Virus record (IMG/VR): IMGVR_UViG_3300006176_000003
Coordinates: 1 to 39,698 of that record
Reading direction: 5' to 3' (one strand)
DNA from: a virus
Length of the DNA: 39,698 bases
Below the pieces are notes generated by a model. That model worked only from the letters and a program-made list of their open reading frames with translations, searched no databases and was not told where the DNA came from. A program made the position numbers and the translations under genes. This document shows positions 21,537-28,435 of this stretch, in pieces. Within the stretch, counting starts at the first letter, position 1, and each line of letters starts with the position of its first letter.

Positions 21537-21774
21537 GCGCGCAGCGCCGAAGCCCGCACGCACGCGCGAGCGTTTCGCAGACGGCCGCGCCGAGCGTTAC
21601 GCCGAGCAAGGCACGCACGTCGAGCTTGAGGCTAAGCCTAACCGCACGTCGATACGTTGCCCCGTGTGTGCGAAGGGCTACGGGCTCGCAATGGGTGCGC
21701 AGGGTCGCCGCGTGCTGTTAGAGTGCGAGTATTGCAACCGCCGTTGGTTTCCTAACCAAATGGAGCGACCGTAA
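21526..21774 (+). CDS. Zinc-ribbon protein, unknown
   Basis: An 82-residue basic product from GTG 21526, overlapping the HNH gene by 11 bases. Basic N-terminus (RKRAAPKPARTRERF) and a four-cysteine ribbon CPVCAKG and CEYCNRRW, about 27 residues apart. It ends in TAATG, coupled with the next gene. Probably a nucleic-acid-binding accessory. Confidence 0.72.
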   Translation: MPRKRAAPKPARTRERFADGRAERYAEQGTHVELEAKPNRTSIRCPVCAKGYGLAMGAQGRRVLLECEYCNRRWFPNQMERP

Positions 21775-21983
21775 TGCTTTACCCCGGAATGGTTATTCGC
21801 TGCGCTCAATGCGGGCAGCAAGCGATATGGCTTGTCGATCAACGCACGCGTAAGGTTGCGTCCGTGACCGTCGCGGAAGTGCTGGGCGGAAACATCGAGC
21901 TATTGCCGGATGATGAATACATGGTAGTCGCTCCCCATCCGGCCGTCGAGCGGCACGCGTATCACGCAAGCGTCTGTGAGTGA
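21774..21983 (+). CDS. Small protein with CAQC, unknown
   Basis: A 69-residue product starting inside the previous stop. CAQCGQQ near residue 10, acidic middle (NIELLPDDEYMVVAPHP) and a His/Cys end. A half ribbon completed by HAYHASVC is possible. No family recognised. Confidence 0.68.
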   Translation: MLYPGMVIRCAQCGQQAIWLVDQRTRKVASVTVAEVLGGNIELLPDDEYMVVAPHPAVERHAYHASVCE

Positions 21984-22182
21984 CAAAGACGCACGGTACA
22001 ACGTGTCAGCTAAGGGCCGGGCTCGTCAAGCCCGCTACCAAGCATCCGAGAAGGGCAAGGCACGGATTGCCCGTTACCGCGACACAGAGCGCGGACAGCT
22101 ACTAGCCGTGACAGCCGCAGTCTGCAACCGAGCCCGCCGCGCCGAGCGAGCCATACATGAGAGGATAGAAGCTAATGGCTGA
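21976..22182 (+). CDS. Basic repeat protein (RYxxSxKGxAR units)
   Basis: A 68-residue product from GTG 21976, overlapping the previous gene by 8 bases. Three 13-residue repeats: RYNVSAKGRARQA, RYQASEKGKARIA, RYRDTERGQLLAV. This basic, evenly spaced layout suggests nucleic-acid binding, as in DNA-binding repeats of some phage and integrase-linked proteins. Family not recognised with certainty. Confidence 0.7.
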   Translation: MSDKDARYNVSAKGRARQARYQASEKGKARIARYRDTERGQLLAVTAAVCNRARRAERAIHERIEANG

Positions 22183-22414
22183 ATCGTACAGAGTGAAATC
22201 GGAGCGCGCGCTTGCGTTTGAGGATGACGTGGCACACGCTGCGCTCTTGATCCGGCGCATTGAGGTTCGTGTCGCGAATATCGTCAAGGGTGAGATTTCG
22301 GCGCGGCACCGCGCAGCGGTGCAGCGGGGCGAGACCGTGCGAGTGCGGTTTACTGAGGACGAAATCGCCGACTTGATCCGCGAGCGACTTGACAAGACGC
22401 TGCGCATTTCGTAA
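22175..22414 (+). CDS. Small charged helical protein, unknown
   Basis: A 79-residue product (GAGAGGA 9 bases before ATG) that is strongly helical and charged (ALLIRRIEVRVANIVKGEISARHRAAVQ, FTEDEIADLIRERLDKTL). It ends in TAATG, coupled to the exonuclease. A partner or regulator of that enzyme is possible. Confidence 0.7.
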   Translation: MAESYRVKSERALAFEDDVAHAALLIRRIEVRVANIVKGEISARHRAAVQRGETVRVRFTEDEIADLIRERLDKTLRIS

Positions 22415-22986
22415 TGCCTACTGAGACCCGAACCGGCAAGCTGCGCGTGCTGGATTTCGACATCGAAAACCGGCCGCTAACGTATCTCGGTCAAGACTTT
22501 ACAACGTCCGACATTACCGCGATTGCATGGAGCTTTGGCGGTCCTATCGAATGTCGTTTGCTTGTCAACGATCCTGACGGTGTGTCGCAATGTGACATGC
22601 TGCTAGACTTCCAGAGCGCTTACGATCTCGCGGACATCGTGACCGGGCATTACATTCGGATGCACGACTTGCCGATTATCAACGGCGCGTTGTGCGAGTG
22701 GGGGCTTGAGCCGCTTACGCCTAAGCTCGTGAGTGACACGAAAGTTGACTTGATCGGATTCAAGGGTGTGAGCAAGTCGCAGGAAAGTCTCGCCGGGATG
22801 CTAGGCATACGCGCGCCGAAAATCACGATGACACAGACCGATTGGCGCGAAGCAAACCGGCTGACTGACAGCGGGCTCGCGCTTACAAAGCGCCGCGTCG
22901 TCGCGGACGTGCGGCAGCACATGAAGTTGCGCGCCGAGCTACTTGAGCGCGGCATGTTGAAAGCGCCGACGTACTGGCAGCCGTGA
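22414..22986 (+). CDS. DnaQ-like 3'-5' exonuclease
   Basis: A 190-residue product with the DEDD layout: LDFDIENR (D16, E18), ITAIAWSF as the following strand, GHYIRMHDLPIING as the Exo II-like motif, and VVADVRQHMKLRAEL as the Exo III-like motif with Asp. It probably trims 3' ends in replication or recombination. There is no polymerase domain in the protein or the genome. It overlaps the resolvase gene by 4 bases, suggesting joint function. Confidence 0.82.
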   Translation: MPTETRTGKLRVLDFDIENRPLTYLGQDFTTSDITAIAWSFGGPIECRLLVNDPDGVSQCDMLLDFQSAYDLADIVTGHYIRMHDLPIINGALCEWGLEPLTPKLVSDTKVDLIGFKGVSKSQESLAGMLGIRAPKITMTQTDWREANRLTDSGLALTKRRVVADVRQHMKLRAELLERGMLKAPTYWQP

Positions 22987-23375
22987 GCAACCCGAGTAAG
23001 CAAAAGGGCACCGCGTTTGAGACCGCGTGCGTGCGGTACTTGCAAGCTCAAGGTTTCGACGCGCGCCGTATCGCGCTCAGCGGCAGCGCCGACAGCGGCG
23101 ACATTGCCGTTGAGGGCTTTGTGCTTGAGGCAAAAAACCGCAAGGGTTATGCCATCGGTGAGGCTGTCGATCAAGCGAAGCTAGAAGCGTTGCAAAACGC
23201 GATCCGTAACGCGCGCACGATTGACGAAACCCCGAAAGGGCAACCGCGTTACGCCGCAGTAATCAAGCGCGTCGGTAAGGGTGATCCGGCGCGCGCGTTC
23301 GTGGTCATGGAGCTAGAGCAATTCGCCGAGATACTTGACGAGCTTGCCGTGCTCACGGATTACCGCAACAGCTAG
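22983..23375 (+). CDS. Holliday-junction resolvase-like nuclease (Hjc-type)
   Basis: A 130-residue product with the archaeal Hjc/phage endonuclease pattern: KGTAFETACVRYLQAQGF (E13), GSADSGDIAV (D40) and LEAKNRKG (E49, K51), the PD-(D/E)XK core. It should resolve branched DNA before packaging. It is the last gene of the early operon; its TAG is shared, in the palindrome CTAG, with the stop of the convergent minus-strand gene. Confidence 0.85.
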   Translation: MSNPSKQKGTAFETACVRYLQAQGFDARRIALSGSADSGDIAVEGFVLEAKNRKGYAIGEAVDQAKLEALQNAIRNARTIDETPKGQPRYAAVIKRVGKGDPARAFVVMELEQFAEILDELAVLTDYRNS

Positions 23376-23671
23376 AGCCCGGCGCGGCGATGGTCCGCGA
23401 TAACGTCCTCATGCGTTACGCCGTCGCGGATGCTCTCGCGCGGATGATGCTTGCGGCACACGATATGCTCAGTCCCCGCGACCGCGTGTCGCTGCAAGCG
23501 CCAGCATCCTTTGACGTGGCAAGTGTGCTTGCGGTACGCCGCGACCATAGCGCCGATGATTGCGACTTCGCCTACGTCCGAGCCGAAGCCCGACCAAAAC
23601 GCGTAAATCTCGCCGCCCGAGTTGTCAACGCCGGTCCAATGTAGGAACCAAGCCCACAACGCCGCGAACAT
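23372..23671 (-). CDS. Conserved actinophage-type membrane protein
   Basis: A 99-residue product. The N-terminus has an aromatic hydrophobic segment (MFAALWAWFLHWTGVD), a glycine-rich part (FWSGFGSDVGEVAIIGAMVAAYRKH) and a cytosolic Cys/His part (CHVKGCWRLQRHAVAGTEHIVCRKHHP), typical of a small membrane protein seen at the end of lysis regions of many actinophages. It may be a lysis accessory. Follows the holin-like gene by 3 bases. Confidence 0.78.
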   Translation of the reverse strand: MFAALWAWFLHWTGVDNSGGEIYAFWSGFGSDVGEVAIIGAMVAAYRKHTCHVKGCWRLQRHAVAGTEHIVCRKHHPRESIRDGVTHEDVIADHRRAGL

Positions 23672-23674
23672 GCG

Positions 23675-23941
23675 TTACGGCAGCGGTGTCGAGCTTACCG
23701 GCGCGGGCTTTGGGGTCTCGACGGTCTTAGTACCCGTCAAGCTGTCGAGTGTCGTGCGGCCGAGCGTGAGCAGCGCGCCGACTGCGCCCGCTTCCTGCAC
23801 AAGCTGCGCGCTGTCAACGTGCACGCCGAACGCGGCGAGCGCCGTAACGATAACCGCAGCCCCGGCAGCGACCGCGCCAGCGACCACAACGCCGTCCTGA
23901 GCGATGCTTGAAACGTCCGCGAGAAGGTTAGGATTTGCCAT
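23675..23941 (-). CDS. Holin-like protein
   Basis: An 88-residue product with one clear and one possible membrane segment (GVVVAGAVAAGAAVIVTALAAFG, about 17-39; AGAVGALLTLG) and a Pro/Thr-rich tail. This length, glycine/alanine-rich membrane part and place between a cell-wall hydrolase and another membrane protein fit a holin. It starts inside the 3' end of the hydrolase gene. Confidence 0.68.
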   Translation of the reverse strand: MANPNLLADVSSIAQDGVVVAGAVAAGAAVIVTALAAFGVHVDSAQLVQEAGAVGALLTLGRTTLDSLTGTKTVETPKPAPVSSTPLP

Positions 23942-24419
23942 GAGCCCATTTTACCAAAGCGTAAAGGTCGGCCGGTGTGTCAAACGTCGCATCCGGTCCG
24001 CAATCGACGTTAGCCCGTGTCAGCGCGTCGGCCGCGTCGCCGCTGCAAATCTCCGTACCCGCGAGCCCGAACCGCAGCCGCGTGCCGGTCATGAGCGACA
24101 GCGCGACGCTCACGAAGGTTAGGAAGCCGTAACCCTCGCCGACTGACGCGCGCATCGCAGCGACCGCGTTAGCAGCTTCGCCCGGCGCATACGGCGGGGT
24201 CTTGATGACGTAATCCTCGCCCGCGTACTTGCTCACGTTGCCCGCCGTTACGCCGCTAGGCAAAGCCTCGATGATTCCGCCATCGCTGTCCGTAACCATG
24301 AAAACATGGTTGTAATGCGCGGCCGGTACGTCGCCGTACTTGTGACGCTGCGCAAAGCGAATGAGCGCCGCTATCGGGTCGCCGCGTTTCGACAGAAACC
24401 CAATGTCGCCCGCTTGCAT
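23928..24419 (-). CDS. Permuted NlpC/P60-like hydrolase (YiiX-type)
   Basis: A 163-residue product from ATG 24419, overlapping the previous stop (TAATG). GDIGFLSKRGDPIAALI opens the domain as in permuted papain-like NlpC/P60 enzymes; the His is in AHYNHVFMV (H38), the acidic residue in IIEALPSG, and the nucleophile in TEICSGDAADAL (C125). In this clan the order His before Cys marks the permuted form. As the only hydrolase next to the holin-like gene it is the best endolysin candidate, though many relatives act on other amides or esters. Confidence 0.78.
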   Translation of the reverse strand: MQAGDIGFLSKRGDPIAALIRFAQRHKYGDVPAAHYNHVFMVTDSDGGIIEALPSGVTAGNVSKYAGEDYVIKTPPYAPGEAANAVAAMRASVGEGYGFLTFVSVALSLMTGTRLRFGLAGTEICSGDAADALTRANVDCGPDATFDTPADLYALVKWAHGKS

Positions 24420-25342
24420 TACGCCGGTCCGATGTCCTCGACCGTCAACCAACTATAGATCGACGTGTTGTTATAAGACGACAGCGTGTTAGCTGCCGAT
24501 GACCATGCGTTGAGAGTGTATTGATGCACGCCCGCAGTCGGGGTGTCAAGAAACTCGATGGTGCATTGCTCATACGTTGACGAGACAACGGTGGTCATGT
24601 ACTTGAAACCTAGCTGCGTGCTGCCGTCGCGGTACACGGCGGTAACGCACGTCACCGCAGCGGACGGGGTGAAATTGAAAAAGCCACGGACGCGGATTTT
24701 GCGGTTCGCTTGAGTATTGACAACGCATGTCAGCCCCGGTACAACGGTGCCCGGCGCAGCGGTGCCGGTGTTCGTGCCGCCCGTGCTGACTGCGGATGCA
24801 AGTAAGCCCTCGGAGCGCATCGGTGTAAACGGGTACGCGTCCGGGTTATTCGTGCCGGTCGTGCCGTTGATGTTCGCGGTCAGGATTGACGCCGCGCCCG
24901 TGCCGACGTAAATGTGAGCGAGCACGAGACTATCGGCCGGTGTCGCGGGCACCGTAGGCGAAACGGCGGGAGTGCCGGTAACGTCTTGCAAAATTGCGGT
25001 GTTCGATCCGCCCGCGTAATAAGCGTCCTCGATGGTCGCGCAAATCAAGTCAATGCGCGGATGCGAAGGGTCCGCAGTCGGCACCGTAACGGTCACGTTC
25101 GCGTCGTTGTAAACGTGATACTGACCCTGAGCCGGTGCGCTGTCGGTGCCGCTTATCAGCGCGAAGCCGGATGACACGATGACGGACATTGCGCCGCCGC
25201 CGTTTTGCGTTACTGCAAGGTCGGTGCCGTGCAAGATACCGTCACGCGCGCCCGACAAACAGCTAATAAGCTGCCGCAGCACTTCGGGCTCCATGTTGTC
25301 AGCACGGATGACGGGTCCGACCGTGCCGGTATGTAGCGCCAT
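24419..25342 (-). CDS. Minor tail / fibre-like protein
   Basis: A 307-residue product. N-terminal part (MALHTGTVGPVIRADNMEPEVLR, YHVYNDANVTVTVPTADPSHPRIDL, DAYYAGGSNTAIL) matches a baseplate-fibre module common in actinophages; C-terminal part is a beta-sandwich-like head (YRDGSTQLGFKYMTTVVSSTYEQCTIEF). It probably recognises the cell surface. It is apart from the tail operon and sits between two hydrolase genes, which suggests it works with one of them. Confidence 0.8.
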   Translation of the reverse strand: MALHTGTVGPVIRADNMEPEVLRQLISCLSGARDGILHGTDLAVTQNGGGAMSVIVSSGFALISGTDSAPAQGQYHVYNDANVTVTVPTADPSHPRIDLICATIEDAYYAGGSNTAILQDVTGTPAVSPTVPATPADSLVLAHIYVGTGAASILTANINGTTGTNNPDAYPFTPMRSEGLLASAVSTGGTNTGTAAPGTVVPGLTCVVNTQANRKIRVRGFFNFTPSAAVTCVTAVYRDGSTQLGFKYMTTVVSSTYEQCTIEFLDTPTAGVHQYTLNAWSSAANTLSSYNNTSIYSWLTVEDIGPA

Positions 25343-25345
25343 GCG

Positions 25346-26071
25346 TTACGCCGAGTGGAGCGCTGCGTCGATCTTTTCGAGAAGCGCGAGAATCGTTGGA
25401 ATCTGCGCAAGCTGCGCGATCTCGGCAGCGGTTAGCGCAACGCCAGTCGTGACAATCTCCGCGCCGTTTGCGGCCGGGTAGGGCTGCGCATACGGGCTCA
25501 GCTTGCGCCGAATGATGTCAAGGTTATTGGGCTTTGCCGGACCTTCGCCGCCGTTGACAGCGGCCGGTCCGAAAAGCGCCGTCCAAATGTCGGCAATCTG
25601 TGCCTCGGCTTGTGCGCTCATGTCATCTGTATTGTCCCACACGCCCGGAGTGGAGATCGAAACAAACTCGCCCGCGCTCGCCGCCGCGTAAGCGCCGAAG
25701 TCGGAAGCCGGAAACACTCGCCCGCCTAACGGGTTCATGACCACGCCCGCCGCGAGCGTGCCGTTACCAGCGCTTGCCGCGAGCCCGAGATCGTGCAGCG
25801 CGCGCACGAGCCCCGCCGCTGTCGTGCCTTGCGATGACGCGCCCGCGTCGTGCTCGATAGTAAGCACATCGGCATTGATCTTGCGGTCGTAAAGGCTTGA
25901 CCGGATGCTCGCTTCGCCGCAATCCGCGTGCGGGTATTTGCCGTCATCGGTGAGTTGGTTTACCGGCGCGGGATGAAGGTTGCTCGTGACGCGTACCCAA
26001 TGCAAGTAAGCGCCGCCGCGCAGCGGGTCGCCGTTGCCGTTGGAGTGGATAAGCTGTAGCCCGTCGCTCAT
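25346..26071 (-). CDS. C39-like cysteine peptidase / cell-wall hydrolase
   Basis: A 241-residue product. YPHADCGEASIRSSLYD (C51) followed by VLTIEHDAG fits a papain-like C39-type peptidase seen in phage lysis or tail regions; the C-terminal 80 residues are helical and may bind wall or tail. The active-site His cannot be assigned with certainty. It overlaps the basic-protein gene by ATGA. It may be a virion lysin used at entry, since the fibre-like gene is next. Confidence 0.68.
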   Translation of the reverse strand: MSDGLQLIHSNGNGDPLRGGAYLHWVRVTSNLHPAPVNQLTDDGKYPHADCGEASIRSSLYDRKINADVLTIEHDAGASSQGTTAAGLVRALHDLGLAASAGNGTLAAGVVMNPLGGRVFPASDFGAYAAASAGEFVSISTPGVWDNTDDMSAQAEAQIADIWTALFGPAAVNGGEGPAKPNNLDIIRRKLSPYAQPYPAANGAEIVTTGVALTAAEIAQLAQIPTILALLEKIDAALHSA

Positions 26072-26283
26072 TTCGCCCGCGTCCCGGCGCGCGTCTTGCT
26101 CACGGTGAAGCTGCGCGAACGGGCTTTCGTCTTGCCCTTGCGCTTGTGCGTCGCGGGCATGAGCCGCGCGAGCGTCGTGACGTGTGTGACCGCGCGCCCG
26201 TGCCCCGCGTGCTTCGTGTGAAGGGCCGATTTAGCATCGCTACCAAGCCGCCCCTCGTCAGCGCTATGGTGCTCTGTAGGCAT
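26068..26283 (-). CDS. Small basic His/Lys-rich protein
   Basis: A 71-residue product from ATG 26283, with TACCAT exactly 6 bases upstream and no SD. It is very basic (HKRKGKTKARSRSFTVSKTRAGTRAK) and His-rich, suggesting DNA, RNA or wall-polymer binding. It leads the peptidase-fibre-hydrolase-holin block and may carry the promoter of that block. No family recognised. Confidence 0.62.
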   Translation of the reverse strand: MPTEHHSADEGRLGSDAKSALHTKHAGHGRAVTHVTTLARLMPATHKRKGKTKARSRSFTVSKTRAGTRAK

Positions 26284-26289
26284 ACTCTC

Positions 26290-26295
26290 ATGGTA
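26290..26295 (-). promoter_or_regulatory. TACCAT box for a leaderless start
   Basis: Minus-strand TACCAT at the 6-base spacing before ATG 26283, probably the start of the lysis-block transcript. The plus-strand gene at 26309 lies back to back. Confidence 0.45.
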
Positions 26296-26308
26296 CGCTG
26301 TAAGCAAT

Positions 26309-26641
26309 ATGGACAGCACGGTCGGGGCAATCCCCGCGCCGCGTAAACGCGCACCGCGTCATGCGGTCGAAGTGGTCTCGATACACGCGCCCGCTTCGGA
26401 CCTTTCGACTGAGGAACGGGTCGTTAGCATGACCGATGCCGAGCGCATTTTGCTCGCGGCAACGCTGCTCAATACACACACGACGGCATTGCTCGCCGGT
26501 CGCTCAGCCGAGCACGGTAAGCGACGGCTTGAGGCATGGCAAGTCATCGGCGTAATCTTCGCGACGCTAACGGGGCTCATACTCGCGGGCTCCGCGATTT
26601 ACTCGACGTTTTTTGGGCTGTCGCACTCGATCTTGCACTAG
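26309..26641 (+). CDS. C-terminal-anchored membrane protein
   Basis: A 110-residue plus-strand product inside a minus-strand region. The N-terminal 75 residues are soluble with a helix (TDAERILLAATLLNTHTTALL); the C-terminus has a membrane segment (WQVIGVIFATLTGLILAGSAIYSTFF, about 76-101). No SD is present; a TACGCT lies 9 bases before ATG. An isolated, oppositely oriented membrane gene is typical of morons such as superinfection-exclusion genes. No family recognised. Confidence 0.72.
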   Translation: MDSTVGAIPAPRKRAPRHAVEVVSIHAPASDLSTEERVVSMTDAERILLAATLLNTHTTALLAGRSAEHGKRRLEAWQVIGVIFATLTGLILAGSAIYSTFFGLSHSILH

Positions 26642-26847
26642 CCCCGGTTGTAACAAGTTGGCGACGGGGCGCGCGTAACGGCCGCGCCGGGTTTACCATG
26701 AACGGCAGAGCCGTTGAGGACGGGGACGAGTAACCGGACTTTGCCTACTTGACTAGGCACACTTCAAGCCCGCGAGCTTGACCGATTCTCCGGGGCTACA
26801 CGGTGCCCGAAATGCCGCCCGGCTGTTTCTGGACACGAGCGACGGGG
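26642..26847. other. Gap between convergent genes
   Basis: No supported gene. It holds a GGTTGTAAC (26646-26654), seen also at two other control regions, and the tandem hairpins at 26742-26781. Confidence 0.5.
26742..26781. terminator. Two adjacent perfect hairpins between convergent genes
   Basis: TGCCTA-(6)-TAGGCA (26742-26759) and TCAAGC-(6)-GCTTGA (26764-26781) are two perfect 6-base stems, each with a 6-base loop. They lie between the plus-strand gene ending at 26641 and the minus-strand gene ending at 26848. No T-runs, so bidirectional termination is possible but unproven; a structured RNA or protein-binding site is the alternative. Confidence 0.45.
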
Positions 26848-27072
26848 CTAACGGGGCTTGTGGGCTCTCTGAGTGCCCTTAGCGGCGATGCTGCGCGGGT
26901 CATCGGTGCCCGCGAAGCGCTCGACGGTCGGCCGCAGCGCTGCGAGCCGCGCGAGCCGAGCCCGTAGCAGCGGGCGAGCCGCGTTACTGTACGGGCTCAC
27001 GAACCGGCGCACGGTGCCCGCGTAAAGCTCGCGCAGCCCGTCAGCCGAGCCCGTGTCAAGCAAGCCGCTCAC
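26848..27072 (-). CDS. Small Arg/Ala-rich protein, unknown
   Basis: A 74-residue product from GTG 27072, which overlaps the preceding stop (GTGA). Helical and basic (LRELYAGTVRRFVSPYSNAARPLLRARLARLAALR). Last gene of the AAA+/VWA transcript. No family recognised; an adaptor of that pair is possible only by position. Confidence 0.62.
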   Translation of the reverse strand: MSGLLDTGSADGLRELYAGTVRRFVSPYSNAARPLLRARLARLAALRPTVERFAGTDDPRSIAAKGTQRAHKPR

Positions 27073-27239
27073 GGCTTGAGGCTCGCGGGCTCGCACGTTG
27101 AGCAAATCACGGGGATCAACGGATGCCCCGCGTCAGCGTGCCGCGCTTGATCCGCGCGCCGTATCTCGCGCGCGCAGTCGGTGCAGTAAACCGATGCGAT
27201 GCAATCGCAGTCGCGGCCGGTTTTCGCGCTGTAGCTCAT
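27069..27239 (-). CDS. Cys-rich 56-residue protein
   Basis: Start ATG 27239 with GGAG 8 bases before it, 3 bases after the VWA-like gene stop. The 56 residues contain six cysteines: CDC, CTDC and CSTC, plus His, enough for a zinc site or two (start MSYSAKTGRD). The tight placement and ribosome site make it credible despite its size. No family recognised. Confidence 0.7.
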   Translation of the reverse strand: MSYSAKTGRDCDCIASVYCTDCAREIRRADQARHADAGHPLIPVICSTCEPASLKP

Positions 27240-27242
27240 GGT

Positions 27243-28181
27243 TCACACTCCGTAAACGGACTTGCTTGCCGCCATGCGCTGCGCGTTTTCCGCGCGCCGC
27301 TCGTCCTCGTCAAGCTCGTCATCCTGATACCGCAGCATGGTCTCGGCTATGAAAGCCTCAGCCGCAGCGAGCGACCGCACGTTATGCGGCACGGTGATGT
27401 CCGCGAGCAACGCGCCCGTGTAAGGCTTCGGCGAGCCCATGTCGCTGTCGCAAACCATGTCGGTGCTCATGCGAAACGCAAACCGCAGTAGGCGATTGAC
27501 GCCGCCGTGACACATGACCGCAAGCGCGTGCTCGCTCACAACTTCGTCAGCTTCCTTGACAGTAACGGCCATGTTCATGATGCCCGCAGACATCTCGGAC
27601 GCGTTGACCGCGCGCAGCACGACGCGATAGCCGAGCGATTCAAGCAAGTCGGTCAGCGCAACCGCAACCGCGCCAGTCCATTCCAGCGACATCGCATCCT
27701 CGGCCGCGTGCGCGCTCGCGGTCGTGTGAATGACGAGCGTGCCCTTGCGCGGCTGCTCACGGCGCACGCGCTGCTCCCAAAACGCTTGATCCTTGACCGC
27801 GCCGCGCCGCCAGCGCTCATATTCGTAAGCGCTCCCGATGCGCGTACCCTCGGGGCGATAATTGCGACGCTGTACGCGCGTTTGCTTGCTCCGTAGCGCG
27901 ATGTCATCCGACAAGCGGTCGCGCACGGCTGCGGCTTTGTCGCTGAGTTTGTATGTGCTCATGGTCTCGGCAAGATTGACCGCGTTGACCCCACGGTAAA
28001 ACTTGTCACCGCTGCGGCTGTAGTAACTGTCAGCCGGATCAAAGCTCAAGTACGCGACGGCTTGCTTGAGCGCCGCGTTATTCGCGTGCGGCTTCGGGAT
28101 CGGCAGCACATCGGCGAGCGTAAGGTCCGCGTCAACGGCCGTCGCGCGTCCCCCAGTGTTTCGCGTAATCGTGATGCTCAT
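27243..28181 (-). CDS. VWA-like protein, partner of the AAA+ ATPase
   Basis: A 312-residue product (GGGAG before ATG). Residues about 147-250 look like a von Willebrand A fold: GTLVIHTTASAH at the place of the MIDAS strand, then WTGAVAVALTDLLESLGYRVVLRAV and EHALAVMCHGGVNRLLRFAF. The canonical DxSxS is replaced by H-x-T-x-S, so metal binding may differ. The N-terminal 140 residues are basic and helical. Its neighbour is a MoxR-like AAA+ gene, as in MoxR/VWA chaperone pairs (RavA-ViaA, CbbQ-CbbO). It has its own promoter copy. Fold call moderate. Confidence 0.68.
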   Translation of the reverse strand: MSITITRNTGGRATAVDADLTLADVLPIPKPHANNAALKQAVAYLSFDPADSYYSRSGDKFYRGVNAVNLAETMSTYKLSDKAAAVRDRLSDDIALRSKQTRVQRRNYRPEGTRIGSAYEYERWRRGAVKDQAFWEQRVRREQPRKGTLVIHTTASAHAAEDAMSLEWTGAVAVALTDLLESLGYRVVLRAVNASEMSAGIMNMAVTVKEADEVVSEHALAVMCHGGVNRLLRFAFRMSTDMVCDSDMGSPKPYTGALLADITVPHNVRSLAAAEAFIAETMLRYQDDELDEDERRAENAQRMAASKSVYGV

Positions 28182-28217
28182 GTCAGGCTCCCTAGTCGGT
28201 GGTCGGGTATGGGGCTC

Positions 28218-28246
28218 ACTCTGAGCGCTCCCCGCGCGCGTGTCAA
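28218..28246 (-). promoter_or_regulatory. Promoter of the VWA-like gene
   Basis: Minus strand: TTGACA (28241-28246), 17-base spacer, CAGAGT (28218-28223). A second CAGAGT lies upstream at 28259-28264, 41 bases away. The same arrangement occurs before the AAA+ gene. Confidence 0.65.
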
Positions 28247-28383
28247 GCCCTCGTCACCACTCTGTTACACGGACCGATTCTAACGGGCTGCACGGCGGCC
28301 GAAACCCTCGGACGCGTAAAGCTGCGGGCCGTAGGCTGCCGGGCCGTGTAGCCCGTCCTAACGGCTCCCACGGGGCAAACGAA

Positions 28384-28408
28384 AGCCCCGGCCGCGTTGA
28401 CCGGGGCT
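28384..28408 (-). terminator. Terminator of the AAA+ gene
   Basis: On the minus strand AGCCCCGG pairs with CCGGGGCT across 9 bases, followed by TTCGTTT. It shares GGGGCTTTCGTTT with the terminator at 39545-39580. Confidence 0.8.
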
Positions 28409-28435
28409 CCCGCTAGGGTGTGAGATTCGGAAGGG

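Larger units (their letters stand above)
28182..28435. other. Terminator-promoter region between the AAA+ and VWA-like genes
   Basis: No gene. It holds the hairpin terminator of the AAA+ transcript (28384-28408) and the promoter of the VWA-like gene (28218-28246), so the two genes are on separate transcripts. Confidence 0.7.

Noticed and set aside
26742-26822. tRNA-like region
   Set aside because: Stems and loops do not fit tRNA arms, and no T-loop or acceptor pairing is seen.
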